DNA from: Lachnospiraceae bacterium
GTDB taxonomy: Bacteria; Bacillota; Clostridia; Lachnospirales; Lachnospiraceae
DNA length: 64,000 nt
Direction: 5' to 3'
NCBI GenBank assembly: GCA_902363665.1
Contig: CABJAW010000003.1
Coordinates: 124,001-188,000, forward strand
Shown here: positions 25,190 through 34,480 of the stretch, piece after piece
Layout: each line of letters opens with the position of its first letter
How positions within the stretch are numbered: position 1 is the stretch's first letter
Translations under genes and position numbers: made by a program
Notes under the pieces: model-generated
Told to the model about the DNA's origin: nothing
Database searches by the model: none
The model's input: the letters and a program-made list of their open reading frames with translations, nothing else

Positions 25190-28100
25190 TCAAGTTAAAA
25201 TTGGGCACTGCCCGGTTGACATGGTGCGGTTGTTGACCTCTTCGATCACAACGTCTGTGATTTTCTTTCCACCGACATACACATTAAATACCGGTGTCTG
25301 CTTTCCGCTGCCCATGCGGGACATTGCTGCACATACAGCGCTGTATACCCCTGCAGAAACAGAGGATACAATCTGATTGTTGTTCATGACTGCTGTGCTG
25401 CCGCCGATCGTTCCGACCAATTCCGGTCCCGCCTCACGGGCGAGAAAGAACTGCCCGGTCGAGAATGTTCCGCCGGATGCTGCTGCCGTGACCGGCTGCC
25501 ATCGCCCGCCTTTATACATTCCGCCAGAAGCCATGGTAGTACTTCTGATTTTGCCCGTTACGGATATCACCGGAATATAATCAATAGTTACTCGACCTAT
25601 CTTTGCGTTAACACTTAAGCTCCAGCCACTTACGAGCATAGAGATAAGAGCGCGGAATACTTTCCAGCCGGTACTTACCGCAATGGCTATTCCAAGGCTC
25701 CAGCCGTTCGTCATTCCGCTGATGATGCCCCGAATCGTCCTTGCGCCAGTACTGATGCCAAGCTGCGTCAGCATCTTGCTGTTCGCTACATTTCTGCTGT
25801 ATGTTCTGCGTGTTTCTGTTGCAAGGCTGGTGTTCAGCCCGAATCTTGCTGTGACACTGCTTCTTGCAACATTTGCATGATAACGTCTTCGCGTTTCTGT
25901 CGCAGGGCTGGTGTTCAGCCCGAACCTTGACATTATGATGCTTTTCAAAGCATTTGCTTTGTAGTTTGCACGCGTTTTGGTCGCTGATTCAGTATTTAAG
26001 CCAAATCTTGCAATAATAGCTGCCCCTTTTTTAATGACATTTGATGCATATTCGGCTCTCTGTGTATCAGCGTTTGATGTATCCAGCCCAAATTTTGCCT
26101 TGACAGGCGGGTGTTTCCTTATATCCTGGGCATCTTTTTCATACTGGGCCTGGTCCTTTTCAGCCTGTGATGTGTCCAGACCTAATTTCTGCCGAATCTC
26201 TTTATTTTTGCACAGTTCTTCCAGTTCTGCATATTTTTCATCCCACTTTTTTTTGTTCATCTGCAGAACAATATTAGTCATCCGCTCCGGCGTTATTTTG
26301 TCGAGACTTTTGTTTGCACTGTCAACGCCCGACTTCGTATTGTCAGTTGCAAGGATATCCGGGTTCGTTTCGTTCGGCAAGGAATCAAGGTTTTTCTGTG
26401 CGCTTTTAACCCCAGCTTCTGTTTCATCAGATGCTGTGATCGGGATTTCGACCTCTGGAGTTTCGTCGGATCCGTGCGGATGTGAGATTTTATCAACAAT
26501 TTCCTTGAAACCTGTCGAGAATTGCTCTTTCAAATTTTCAAGACCCGAACTTACGTATGGCTCCATTCCAGCAAAAAAATCCTTCCATCCATTTGCCATA
26601 TATGCCACAATTTCAGAATCCGTAAATATTCCGAGCGGTGTTGTCAGGCCGCCCGCCGCCTGGAATATCTGATTGATATACCCAGTCGCTCCCCCGACTG
26701 CTGTTCCAACTTTCCCCGCAATTGTTTTCAAACCACCAAGAGCAGCAGGTGCTAATCCGGCAAGGAATCCACCATCACCGGCCGCCTCTGCTGCAGTAGG
26801 TGTACTGCTTGCGATTCCTCCTCCAAGAATTTCCCACAATTTTTTGCCAAATTTTGCGCCAAGCCCAACAAATTTGATTCCAAGAATTGCTGTTACTATT
26901 GTAGTTTCAATCGGCGCGGTCTTAAACGATCCTTTCCATGCTTCAATTGCTGCGTTAATTGCCGCCCAAATAAGCTCTCCTACATTGCCAAGTACTGTCG
27001 TCCAGTCAATCCCAGATATAAAATCTCCGATATCTTTTCCGACTTTCTCCCAGTCTGTTTTTTTGACTGCTTCCGTCATTTCATTTAAAATACTATTTAC
27101 AGCCGTTCCGAATGTCAGCCCTGCTTTTTTCCAGTCTAATTTTGCAAAAAATTGATTGATACCAGATGCGACGGCCGTTCCCCATCCGCCCCACTTTGCG
27201 TTGCTGACAAACGAGTACGCGCCTGCGATGACTGTATTTACAGCACCGGCAACCGTAGAACCGATATTATCAAATGTTTTTGGAGTCAAAACCTTATTCA
27301 GCGCACTGGCAATACCTTTTCCGATGTTGCCAGCTGCAGTGATCGCATCGGACCATTTGATTCCACTCAATGTAGAGTTCAGCGATTGTTTAATTGCGTT
27401 TCCGGTTGCTTCAAAGTCAAATTTCTGAGACCAGGTTTTTGACAGTTTGAAGACACCGTTGATGCCGTCACGCACCGCACTTCCTGCTCCACTCCAGTCT
27501 GCCGTCCGGATGAAGCTGTTCATCGAACCGGCGATGAACGAACCTACGCTCTCCCAGTGAAGATTTTTCATAAAAGCACTTGTACCGGAAACGCCAGTGT
27601 TGAGGAGTTCGCCGACTGTCTTGCCGATCGAATCATCAAGACCGGATGTCTCGACAAAACCGTTGATCAGTGTCGCAAGTGACTTTCCAATCTTTGCGGC
27701 AGTTCCCTTGATTTTATCCCACGGGACGTTGTCAAGACCTGCTTTTAGTTTCTTACCGATTAATTCCCCGATTTCAGTAAAATCTGCATCTGCCCAGGCT
27801 TTCTTTATCTGATTTGCCAGATCTTTAAATTGATTATCGACCGTTTGTGTCTCAAATCCAATGCCAGCTCCACCGCCGCCACCGCCGCCACCGGTTCCGC
27901 CTCCGTCCTGCGATGTGGTATCGTCAAGCTTATTGATCTCGTCAAAGCTCATCAATGTGCGTTTGAGCTTTTCTGCATTGTCTGCGGCTTTTCCGGTTGA
28001 TGATGCAACCGCATTTGCACCATTTGCAACGTCCGCTATTCCACGAGTTGCTATCGTGTATGTGCTCTGCCCGGTTAATGCCGCCATGAACTGTGCAACG

Positions 28101-29674
28101 GCATTGCAGGCAGATATGAGATAATCGATCAGTGTGTTCAAGGCAGGTGTCACGACATTTAAGATTGGCGCAAATGCTGATGCAAACGCGCCCTGAAGCT
28201 GATTCAGCTGCGACTTAAGCAGTGACAGATTCGCATTCGTTGTGCTGCTGTACTGCGCCAGGCTTGTCAGTCCGGTGCTGAGTGCACTTCTGAGCGTATT
28301 GACAACCGCATAGACGGCGCGCATCCCTATCCCATACAGCAGCAAACTTTTGAATCCATGGCGGAATTCATTGCTGCTTCTGCCTGCCGCATTCCCTGCT
28401 CCTGATATCCCATTCTGAAAACGTCTCAGGATTGGGATACCATTTGCAAAACGCTTAATCAGGGATGCTGCCGCACCGGATACTTTTTTTATCGCAGGCG
28501 CTACTTTTTTTGCTGCAGCCTGCATTGCGCCAAATGCCTTTGAGCCGAGATACGCTGCGTTGGACACGACACGTCCAAGCACCGGGATCTGACGCACGGT
28601 TTCCGCAACCGTTTCTTTCATCGCCCGGATTTTCCGCGCCGCTGCGGATGCGTATGCACCAATCTTTTCAAAATCATTCCCGGCGCTGAAACCTTTGCTG
28701 ACCGGAGTATAGTCATTCCGGCTGCCTTCCAATGCCAACTTTTCTGCCTTATACTGCTTTAATTTTGACGTTGCTTCTTCAATTCCGGCTGTGACTGCAT
28801 GGTATTTCTGACTTTCGGCCTGCCAGGTGCCGTCTGCTTTCATCTGCTCACAGGTGGCTTCATATTTTGCGAGTGCTTCAGAAGCCTTTGAAATTTTGTT
28901 TTCAAGTTCCTGCGCTTCCGGTGTGAGCTGCACTGCCTTTCCGGTATCTTCCAGGTCTTTGATTTCACCTTTTAGATAACTGATCTCCTTCGTAACTTCT
29001 TTGATATCAGCTTTAAGGCTTTGCATTGCACCGCCATCATCCGAACCAAAGCCAAGAGTCTGCCAGCTTTTCTGTTTTTCAAGTAAAGCATTCAGCCGAC
29101 TCTGTGCGTCGGTAAGCTGCGCATCCACTTCCTGATATTCTTGCGTAGGAGCAGTTGATTTTCCGGCGGTATCCAGCTTATCAAGCTGTGCCTGCAGCTT
29201 CTCCAACTCTTTCCTGCTGTTCTCAGCTGCTTTCTGCATCTGAACAAAACGCTCTGATTCCGCGTATTTGTCCGCATCCGGGAAGTTTTTTTCCTGCTCC
29301 CGCAGCCGTGCAAGCTCTTCTTCTGCCGAGCGGATGTCCTCGGTGACCTGCTTGTACGCGTCGGTCGGCCGGATAAGCCCCGCCTGCAGTTTTGCCTCAG
29401 TCGTGAAGTTCCGTATAGCACTGCGCATCGCGTCCACCTGCGCCATCGACTGCCGTACGGTACTTTTTACTGCATCAAGCTGTTTCCGCCAGCCATCTGC
29501 CGCAGGATCGCTTTTCAGGGCATCACGGAGAGGGTTTGTGCGCACCTGTTTGAGCGCGGAGTCTGTGCTTTTTGCAAGGTCCTGAACTACCTTTTTTGAT
29601 TCCCGGGCGCTTTGTTTCAGTTTTTTGTTGTCGCCCTCAATGACGACCTGAAGCCGGTCAACTTCTCTGCTCAT
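25190..29674 (-). CDS. Tail tape measure protein
   Basis: This is the largest prophage gene, encoding 1494 residues. Residues ~1-330 are a charged coiled coil. A Gly-run (GGGTGGGGGGGGAGIGF) lies near residue 600. Hydrophobic helices near residues 480-560 fit the segment that enters the host membrane. Near residues 1190-1300 there are at least four copies of a ~32-residue repeat with the pattern RFGLNTS.ATETRR.Y..NVA. Tape measure length sets tail length: at about 1.5 Angstrom per residue this implies a tail near 220 nm (family rule, inference). It follows the frameshifted tail chaperone pair as expected. Confidence 0.92.
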   Translation of the reverse strand: MSREVDRLQVVIEGDNKKLKQSARESKKVVQDLAKSTDSALKQVRTNPLRDALKSDPAADGWRKQLDAVKSTVRQSMAQVDAMRSAIRNFTTEAKLQAGLIRPTDAYKQVTEDIRSAEEELARLREQEKNFPDADKYAESERFVQMQKAAENSRKELEKLQAQLDKLDTAGKSTAPTQEYQEVDAQLTDAQSRLNALLEKQKSWQTLGFGSDDGGAMQSLKADIKEVTKEISYLKGEIKDLEDTGKAVQLTPEAQELENKISKASEALAKYEATCEQMKADGTWQAESQKYHAVTAGIEEATSKLKQYKAEKLALEGSRNDYTPVSKGFSAGNDFEKIGAYASAAARKIRAMKETVAETVRQIPVLGRVVSNAAYLGSKAFGAMQAAAKKVAPAIKKVSGAAASLIKRFANGIPILRRFQNGISGAGNAAGRSSNEFRHGFKSLLLYGIGMRAVYAVVNTLRSALSTGLTSLAQYSSTTNANLSLLKSQLNQLQGAFASAFAPILNVVTPALNTLIDYLISACNAVAQFMAALTGQSTYTIATRGIADVANGANAVASSTGKAADNAEKLKRTLMSFDEINKLDDTTSQDGGGTGGGGGGGGAGIGFETQTVDNQFKDLANQIKKAWADADFTEIGELIGKKLKAGLDNVPWDKIKGTAAKIGKSLATLINGFVETSGLDDSIGKTVGELLNTGVSGTSAFMKNLHWESVGSFIAGSMNSFIRTADWSGAGSAVRDGINGVFKLSKTWSQKFDFEATGNAIKQSLNSTLSGIKWSDAITAAGNIGKGIASALNKVLTPKTFDNIGSTVAGAVNTVIAGAYSFVSNAKWGGWGTAVASGINQFFAKLDWKKAGLTFGTAVNSILNEMTEAVKKTDWEKVGKDIGDFISGIDWTTVLGNVGELIWAAINAAIEAWKGSFKTAPIETTIVTAILGIKFVGLGAKFGKKLWEILGGGIASSTPTAAEAAGDGGFLAGLAPAALGGLKTIAGKVGTAVGGATGYINQIFQAAGGLTTPLGIFTDSEIVAYMANGWKDFFAGMEPYVSSGLENLKEQFSTGFKEIVDKISHPHGSDETPEVEIPITASDETEAGVKSAQKNLDSLPNETNPDILATDNTKSGVDSANKSLDKITPERMTNIVLQMNKKKWDEKYAELEELCKNKEIRQKLGLDTSQAEKDQAQYEKDAQDIRKHPPVKAKFGLDTSNADTQRAEYASNVIKKGAAIIARFGLNTESATKTRANYKANALKSIIMSRFGLNTSPATETRRRYHANVARSSVTARFGLNTSLATETRRTYSRNVANSKMLTQLGISTGARTIRGIISGMTNGWSLGIAIAVSTGWKVFRALISMLVSGWSLSVNAKIGRVTIDYIPVISVTGKIRSTTMASGGMYKGGRWQPVTAAASGGTFSTGQFFLAREAGPELVGTIGGSTAVMNNNQIVSSVSAGVYSAVCAAMSRMGSGKQTPVFNVYVGGKKITDVVIEEVNNRTMSTGQCPILT

Positions 29675-30084
29675 AATTCACCCCTTCTCCGTTTATTCCA
29701 TATTTCTGCGTATCTCTTTCTGCTTTCTACCATCTCTTTCACCGGAACGGTCTGCGACTGCTCATATGCTTCCTTTTCTTCGGCAAACAAATCCGGGAAC
29801 AGTTCCCAAAGCGGCGTAATTTTGCCGTCCGAAAACCGTTCCCGGATATTTGCCCCAAGGAGATAGAGCATCGATAATTTTTCTTTCAGTTCGACCTCGC
29901 GGACACGCCTTGCGCTCTGCATCAGATCCTGGATCTGTGCAATACTTAAATGCCAGAATGTTTCCGGACTGATACCGGCGTCAAGGGCAGGCTCATACAG
30001 CTCCTGAATCTGCTGTGTTACGGTCAGATCAGTGCGTCCATGCCGTCCATCTTGCTCTCCATCACTGCGGCCTGAGTCTCGGTA
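29671..30084 (-). CDS. Tail assembly chaperone C-terminal extension (gpT-like), reached by -1 frameshift
   Basis: This frame is open from the slippery run at 30084-30090 through 29671 with no stop. It encodes ~137 residues rich in charged helices (ERFSDGKITPLWELFPDLFAEEKEAYE). It has no ribosome site of its own at its first ATG (29922). Read after a -1 shift from the upstream frame, it makes a 271-residue fusion, the gpGT form that recruits tape measure protein during tail assembly. Its stop overlaps the tape measure start by 4 bp. Confidence 0.75.
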   Translation of the reverse strand, partial: YRDSGRSDGEQDGRHGRTDLTVTQQIQELYEPALDAGISPETFWHLSIAQIQDLMQSARRVREVELKEKLSMLYLLGANIRERFSDGKITPLWELFPDLFAEEKEAYEQSQTVPVKEMVESRKRYAEIWNKRRRGEL

Positions 30085-30485
30085 AAAAAACCGGATACAG
30101 ACATTACCGGAATAATCACGTCACTGAGCAGATCGGTCTGGCTGCCGCCCTCACGCAAGTACTGCTCATAAATAGCTGTAACTTTGTCGCTGCGGATTCC
30201 GTGCTGATACTCCAGCATTGCGGCCTGAACGATCGTCAGCATGACGGACAGCCGCGGGAGTCCGTCTACGGAAATCAGATTCACAATATTGGTGCGGTAT
30301 TTCTCCTCCACTTTCATTATGTTAGTGGTTGAGAGAATCAGCTTGTACGTTCTTCCTCCGACATCCCAGTCAAACCACGGTTTTCGCGCTTTTTTTTCTT
30401 CCAACGAAACTACTTTTTCTTTTGTTTCTTCTGTGTTTTCTACAGCCTCTTCATCGAGGCCGAAATCTAATTCTTTATTGTCCAT
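30024..30485 (-). CDS. Tail assembly chaperone (gpG-like)
   Basis: A 153-residue acidic protein beginning MDNKELDFGLDEEAVENTEE and containing KPWFDWDVGGRTYKLILSTT. It sits between major tail protein and tape measure gene, the invariant place of tail chaperones. It ends at TGA 30024-30026. A seven-T slippery run lies within it at codons 132-134, and the -1 frame downstream is open, so a minor fraction of ribosomes should make the longer fusion. The chaperone coats tape measure protein before tail-tube polymerisation. Confidence 0.8.
   Translation of the reverse strand: MDNKELDFGLDEEAVENTEETKEKVVSLEEKKARKPWFDWDVGGRTYKLILSTTNIMKVEEKYRTNIVNLISVDGLPRLSVMLTIVQAAMLEYQHGIRSDKVTAIYEQYLREGGSQTDLLSDVIIPVMSVSGFFTETQAAVMESKMDGMDALI
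30084..30090 (-). promoter_or_regulatory. Programmed -1 ribosomal frameshift site (T TTT TTT)
   Basis: On the minus strand the codons GGT TTT TTT ACC contain the heptamer T TTT TTT in the correct X XXY YYZ phase. A -1 slip continues TAC CGA GAC TCA and stays open to 29671. The position between two tail-chaperone frames matches the conserved frameshift of siphoviruses. Confidence 0.75.
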
Positions 30486-30526
30486 GCGTATTCTCCTTTT
30501 TTATTGAGTGTGGTCTGTTATCAGAT

Positions 30527-30943
30527 TCAGACCGGGTCAACTGTGGAAAAGTCACTGCTTACCGCGATCTTAAGTTCAAATTCTACGGCAGCATTAACAG
30601 CACCGCCCGTACGCTTGACAGATACCTGCCCTGAAAAATGTGTCTTTGTTTCATCTGCCATTGTTTCTTCAAAATCGAGGAGCGTGTTTTCGTCCGCATA
30701 TTTTCTCATGACACGGTACGGCGATGTCTCGGATTTATTCTCATACTTGAATTTATACGTAAGCTCTCCGAGGTCACCGATTCCATATTCATACTGTTTA
30801 TTTTTTGCGGTAAGTTCTGTGTTCTCAACACGCTCTTTTTCAACGCCCAGATCCGGGACTTCTTTCAGCCCGGGAAGATCTATGTAAGTAGACCCCGAAC
30901 CTCCAGGCACTTTATAACCAAGTTTTGCACCATTTGCTAACAT
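30527..30943 (-). CDS. Major tail tube protein
   Basis: A 138-residue beta-rich protein beginning MLANGAKLGYKVPGGSGSTY. The pattern LPGLKEVPDLGVEKERVENT, then GDLGELTYKFKYEN and GQVSVKRTGGAVNAAVEFEL, fits the tube-fold major tail proteins of siphoviruses of Gram-positive hosts. It lies between the tail terminator and the tail chaperone, as expected. Many copies assemble into the tail tube. Confidence 0.85.
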   Translation of the reverse strand: MLANGAKLGYKVPGGSGSTYIDLPGLKEVPDLGVEKERVENTELTAKNKQYEYGIGDLGELTYKFKYENKSETSPYRVMRKYADENTLLDFEETMADETKTHFSGQVSVKRTGGAVNAAVEFELKIAVSSDFSTVDPV

Positions 30944-30957
30944 AGTATCGTCTCCTT

Positions 30958-31329
30958 TCAGTCAACGCTGTACACCTGTTCTGTATGTACATCGATAATC
31001 ATCTCATATCTCATCATCTTATGTTTGAGTCCGGACGGATCGTCCACATCGCCGCAGCCTGTCCGCTGCAGGCCAAGGGCTGCGATTGCATCATCTACCT
31101 GAAGTGCGATCGCAGACGTGCTTGCATTGTGCCAGATATCAATACGGTATCGGCAATATGCTTTCTGTTCCTTGCCGTCCGTATGCTCCCAGACTCTGTT
31201 TTCTTCCTCTACGTACTGCACCGCCGGAAGGGATGACCAGGTCTTCGGATAAGAGTCTGTGATCTCGATCTCTTCCCCGAGTTTCTTCCGCAGCGCTGCA
31301 TATACCTGATCTTTTACATTAATCATCAT
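30958..31329 (-). CDS. Tail terminator / tail completion protein
   Basis: A 123-residue protein (MMINVKDQVYAALRKKLGEE, then PAVQYVEEENRVWEHTDGKE and YRIDIWHNAS). The size, position before the major tail protein and strand pattern match minor capsid/tail-terminator proteins that cap the tail tube. Its start overlaps the HK97 gp10-like stop by 4 bp. The first residue may be either of two adjacent ATGs. Confidence 0.75.
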   Translation of the reverse strand: MMINVKDQVYAALRKKLGEEIEITDSYPKTWSSLPAVQYVEEENRVWEHTDGKEQKAYCRYRIDIWHNASTSAIALQVDDAIAALGLQRTGCGDVDDPSGLKHKMMRYEMIIDVHTEQVYSVD

Positions 31330-31832
31330 GTGCTCCTTATCTGCCCTGAGATTACGTCAGACATCTGTTTCAGTACCAGGTCACGGTTGTCGTGCAGCGC
31401 CGGATACATATACGGATGAGCGCGCTGACCAAGACATTGATAGAAACGCCCTTGTGGCGTGTCAATGTAAAACCAGTGGCTGCGTTCTGCCACCCGTTTG
31501 TCAATCTGGCTCTCGTGGATCCACCAAGGACCCTGATGATAGACTGGATTTGCATCCGGCGAGATGTCGGAATGATTCTGCTGCCCTTTCGGGCCGGTTC
31601 CCATCTCGACAAATACAGCATACTTTTTATTTGTGTAGCATGTACCGATTGTTTTATCGTCATCCTGCTCCACATCCGTAAAGATGCTGTGTTTCAGCTC
31701 ACCATTGTCTGTCGGGCAGCGTGCTTTCGCTTCTGCCTGCACGGTCTTAATCCCAGCAGCAACCGCCCGCTGAATGTCCAGCCGGGCGATCCCGTCAAAT
31801 CTTTTTTCCAACGTATCAAGATTGCGGATCAC
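31326..31832 (-). CDS. HK97 gp10-family head-tail protein
   Basis: A 168-residue protein beginning MIRNLDTLEKRFDGIARLDI with KTVQAEAKARCPTDNGELKHS and YAVFVEMGTGPKGQ, the recognised HK97-gp10 pattern. Homologues act in neck and tail connection. It has an insertion around residues 85-130 with PWWIHESQIDKRVAERSHWF. It overlaps both neighbours by 4 bp. Confidence 0.88.
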   Translation of the reverse strand: MIRNLDTLEKRFDGIARLDIQRAVAAGIKTVQAEAKARCPTDNGELKHSIFTDVEQDDDKTIGTCYTNKKYAVFVEMGTGPKGQQNHSDISPDANPVYHQGPWWIHESQIDKRVAERSHWFYIDTPQGRFYQCLGQRAHPYMYPALHDNRDLVLKQMSDVISGQIRST

Positions 31833-32206
31833 TGTACCACCGCCTCTACTTCAATCCGAAGAAAGCGTTCTGAGCGAATAGAAAGGATCCGGTACTGCGG
31901 AAGATCTGTTTCAATCCCGATCCGGTCAGCTTCCCTCAGCTCTGTATCCCTGTCCGGCAGGTAGTAGTATGTTCTACCTTTCGCGTCTGTCTTCACCTCG
32001 TACCTCTCAGACAAGCGAATATTGCGGATGTACGGCAGGCGCTGCCCATACAGGTCTTCCTGCAGCTTTCCAGATGCCGGCCACCATTCTCCGCAGACGG
32101 TTGTCCCGGCTTCCGGAAAGCTTTCCTGCGTGCCGCCTTCCGCATCTCTGCCGACTGTGCGGTTATACAGATACAGAGTCTTCTGTCTGCTTCTTTTAAG
32201 CCTCAA
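31829..32206 (-). CDS. Head closure (SPP1 gp16-like) protein
   Basis: A 125-residue beta-barrel-type protein (TLYLYNRTVGRDAEGGTQES, then LPYIRNIRLSERYEVKTD). The order connector, head closure, gp10, tail terminator matches siphovirus necks. Such proteins close the portal channel after packaging. It overlaps its neighbours by a few bases. Confidence 0.75.
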   Translation of the reverse strand: MRLKRSRQKTLYLYNRTVGRDAEGGTQESFPEAGTTVCGEWWPASGKLQEDLYGQRLPYIRNIRLSERYEVKTDAKGRTYYYLPDRDTELREADRIGIETDLPQYRILSIRSERFLRIEVEAVVQ

Positions 32207-32510
32207 ATCTTTTCCCTCCTACCTTCGCCAGCCGATACCGGTTGAGCACATCATAGATTTGCGGCGGGGCGGCGTCAAAACTGTATGACTCCCCGCCCTC
32301 GCTGCGGCCGCTCTCGCCCTCTGTCCCCATCCGGTTCAGGGCGATGACTGCCAGATCGCGGACGGCCTTCTCCAAGCCGGTCACGATCCGTGTGCGGCCT
32401 GTGTAAGACAGGACAAACTGTTCAGCATCGTCAAGCAGGATCTGCAGCAGCACCTCGTCGCGCTCTCCGGTCAGTCTTTTCAGTTTCTCGATCTCAGTCA
32501 TGCTGATCAT
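32196..32510 (-). CDS. Head-tail connector protein (gp6/SPP1 gp15-like)
   Basis: A 104-residue helical protein: MTEIEKLKRLTGERDEVLLQ, LLDDAEQFVLSYTGRT, LEKAVRDLAVIALNRMGTEG. This is the phage connector helical-bundle pattern that attaches below the portal. It overlaps the Rho-N-like gene stop by 4 bp. Confidence 0.82.
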   Translation of the reverse strand: MISMTEIEKLKRLTGERDEVLLQILLDDAEQFVLSYTGRTRIVTGLEKAVRDLAVIALNRMGTEGESGRSEGGESYSFDAAPPQIYDVLNRYRLAKVGGKRFEA

Positions 32511-32746
32511 CCTTTCAAGATTGCAAGAAGATCTGCTTTTGCCAGGGAGGATACACCAGTCAGTCCTTTCTCTTTTGCAAGAGATTTCAGTTCCTCGACT
32601 GTCATGTCCTCGATATTCTTACCGGCTTTTTCTTCCGGTGCTGCATCTAATTTGACATCTTCCATCAGCGTAAAACCAGCGCTGATCAGTTTCTCTGCCT
32701 CGGCTCCAACTGCTTCTCGTTCCACGTTTTTACGGATCAGTCTCAT
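32507..32746 (-). CDS. Small head-region protein with Rho-N/SAP-like motif
   Basis: A 79-residue protein. The C-terminal part, MTVEELKSLAKEKGLTGVSS followed by LAKADLLAILKG, is the helix-extended-loop-helix motif of Rho-N/SAP domains, often found in phage proteins just after the capsid gene. It may bind nucleic acid or decorate the head (inference). It overlaps the capsid stop by 4 bp. Confidence 0.7.
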   Translation of the reverse strand: MRLIRKNVEREAVGAEAEKLISAGFTLMEDVKLDAAPEEKAGKNIEDMTVEELKSLAKEKGLTGVSSLAKADLLAILKG

Positions 32747-33675
32747 GCTTTCGCCTCCTGCATGCTCAGATAAATAGAATTCAGCTTATTGTCCAGGATC
32801 CACATATCATGGAAACGGCGGTAATCCATCTGCCATGCGTTCAGTTTCTGATTTGTTGTCGGATCAAAGATACGCATGATATCCTGTTTCGTGATGGCAA
32901 TCGGTGTTGTTGCCGGGCAAACAAAGAAATTAAGCGTCTTTGCTGTCTCTCCCTTTTCGTAGCCACCTTTCTCCTGTCCACTTGTCTTTCCATCATTAAT
33001 CTTGATGGCAGTGTACATACGGTTTGACGGTGTAGGGATGATCGGTACTTCGTCTACAGCCGGTACCTGTGTCTGAATACCACCTTTTGAAAATGTTACC
33101 GCTGTAATCTTGCCTGCAAGTTCCAGCTCCAGCTCCATTATAAAATCCGGTGTTGCCTGGCAGATGAGGGCTCCGTTGTAGTTCTCCCTTACCGCCTTGA
33201 TCCCTTCTTTTAACTTACGCAACGCAGATGTAGAAGCAGCTCCTGGCACATAGGATTCTCCGATCATTCCTGCTTTATTTGCCGTAAGTGTTTCTGTAGC
33301 CAGCTTACTGATACGATATGCATCGATTTCCGGGACTACCTGAGTCCGCTGAAACTCACCCATAACAGCGCTTGCGGTTGCGACAAAATTTGTCTCATTA
33401 ACGTCCATCGGATCAAGCTGGAACAGGCGGCCACGATCCTGAGTCATCGTCTTAGTCTCATATGCCAGGGTAACGGAGCCGCGCTGATATCCATTCTCAC
33501 GATCATAGTCACCCATTCCCTGAACGTCCATTTTCGGGATCTTTACCTCAGAACCACCGTTATAGATTACCCGTCCGGCATTTGCATCCATCCAGCCGGT
33601 AGTCGCTTCCTGAACAGCAATTTTATCAAGCTGTGTCATAAATAAGGTTGCTGTTGCCAAAGTATTGATTGCCAT
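32743..33675 (-). CDS. Major capsid protein
   Basis: A 310-residue protein beginning MAINTLATATLFMTQLDKIA with YNGGSEVKIPKMDVQGMGDY, YETKTMTQDRGRLFQLDPMD and AYRISKLATETLTANKAG. This matches the HK97-fold capsid proteins of clostridial and enterococcal siphoviruses. It directly follows the scaffold gene. No cleavable N-terminal delta domain is apparent, so assembly probably relies on the separate scaffold. Confidence 0.88.
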   Translation of the reverse strand: MAINTLATATLFMTQLDKIAVQEATTGWMDANAGRVIYNGGSEVKIPKMDVQGMGDYDRENGYQRGSVTLAYETKTMTQDRGRLFQLDPMDVNETNFVATASAVMGEFQRTQVVPEIDAYRISKLATETLTANKAGMIGESYVPGAASTSALRKLKEGIKAVRENYNGALICQATPDFIMELELELAGKITAVTFSKGGIQTQVPAVDEVPIIPTPSNRMYTAIKINDGKTSGQEKGGYEKGETAKTLNFFVCPATTPIAITKQDIMRIFDPTTNQKLNAWQMDYRRFHDMWILDNKLNSIYLSMQEAKA

Positions 33676-33692
33676 TGTTTACTCACTCTCCT

Positions 33693-34331
33693 TTAAAAAA
33701 TACCCATCATTGCATTGTATACCTGCTTTTCAAGGGCTTCCTGTGTGTTTGTTTCCGGCGCTTTTTTCGGCGGTGTCCCGCCTTTCAGGCGCTCTTGCAC
33801 GGCTGCTTCCACAGCTGCCTGGAATGCTTTTTCCACCGCTGCGATCGACTTATTGCAGGATTCAGCGTCTGCATAATTCAGCACCTCTGCCAATCCTGCC
33901 GGGAGATTCTTTTCTGCAAGGGTGTTTTTGGCCTCTGCCATCAGTTCCTTACGTGTGATCGCCGCTTCCCGGTCAGAAAGTTCCTTTTCCTTTTTCTTCT
34001 GCAGGTAGTCTGCTTTCTCCTCTTTGGTCATTTTTGCCAGCTTCTCAGCCTCGGAAAGCTTATCATCCGTCAGCGCCTGCCATTTTTCCTGTGCATTTGT
34101 TACCGCCGTGTTGACTGCTTTCTGCAAGCGGCGGTCAAATTCTGCCTGATTGCTGCCTGTTTTCAGAAAATCGTCAAAGGATACCGCAGATCCTGCTCCA
34201 CCATCTCCGCCTGAACCCTCTCCGGATCCGCTGCCATTGCTGCCATCAGCCCCAGCACCGTCTCCACCTTCTGCGAAGAATTGTAGGTTCATCGGAATTT
34301 TACAGTGACACAAAAAAACTCTTTTTCTCAT
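33693..34331 (-). CDS. Capsid scaffolding protein (DUF4355-like)
   Basis: A 212-residue protein with a Gly/Ser/Asp-rich N-terminus, a long charged helix (DKLSEAEKLAKMTKEEKADY, LQKKKEKELSDREAAITRKE) and a helical C-terminus. This is the composition of the DUF4355 scaffold family that shapes the procapsid and is removed before packaging. The start at 34331 has AAAGGATGG upstream; an internal Met14 (NLQFFAEGGDG) is the start seen in most homologues. Confidence 0.82.
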   Translation of the reverse strand: MRKRVFLCHCKIPMNLQFFAEGGDGAGADGSNGSGSGEGSGGDGGAGSAVSFDDFLKTGSNQAEFDRRLQKAVNTAVTNAQEKWQALTDDKLSEAEKLAKMTKEEKADYLQKKKEKELSDREAAITRKELMAEAKNTLAEKNLPAGLAEVLNYADAESCNKSIAAVEKAFQAAVEAAVQERLKGGTPPKKAPETNTQEALEKQVYNAMMGIF

Positions 34332-34420
34332 TGTTCCATCCTTTCCGTCCAGCCTGTTCGCATCAGCGCCCGGGCCATTCGTTTATAGATTTGTCTGCTT
34401 CTTTAACGCCTAGCAGAAAA

Positions 34421-34450
34421 AGGCATAAAAATAACACGCATTGCTGCGTG
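34421..34450 (-). terminator. Intrinsic terminator after the DUF4406 gene
   Basis: CACGCA (34435-34440) pairs with TGCGTG (34445-34450), followed on the minus strand by TTATTTTTATGCC. A terminator inside the late operon implies partial read-through or a separate promoter for capsid genes. Confidence 0.5.
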
Positions 34451-34480
34451 CATTGTTCGGTTTGATTTGCGCCGGCGCAA

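Noticed and set aside
26673..27155. Proline-rich plus-strand open frames opposite the tape measure gene
   Set aside because: They mirror the Gly/Ala-rich minus-strand coding sequence and lack ribosome sites.
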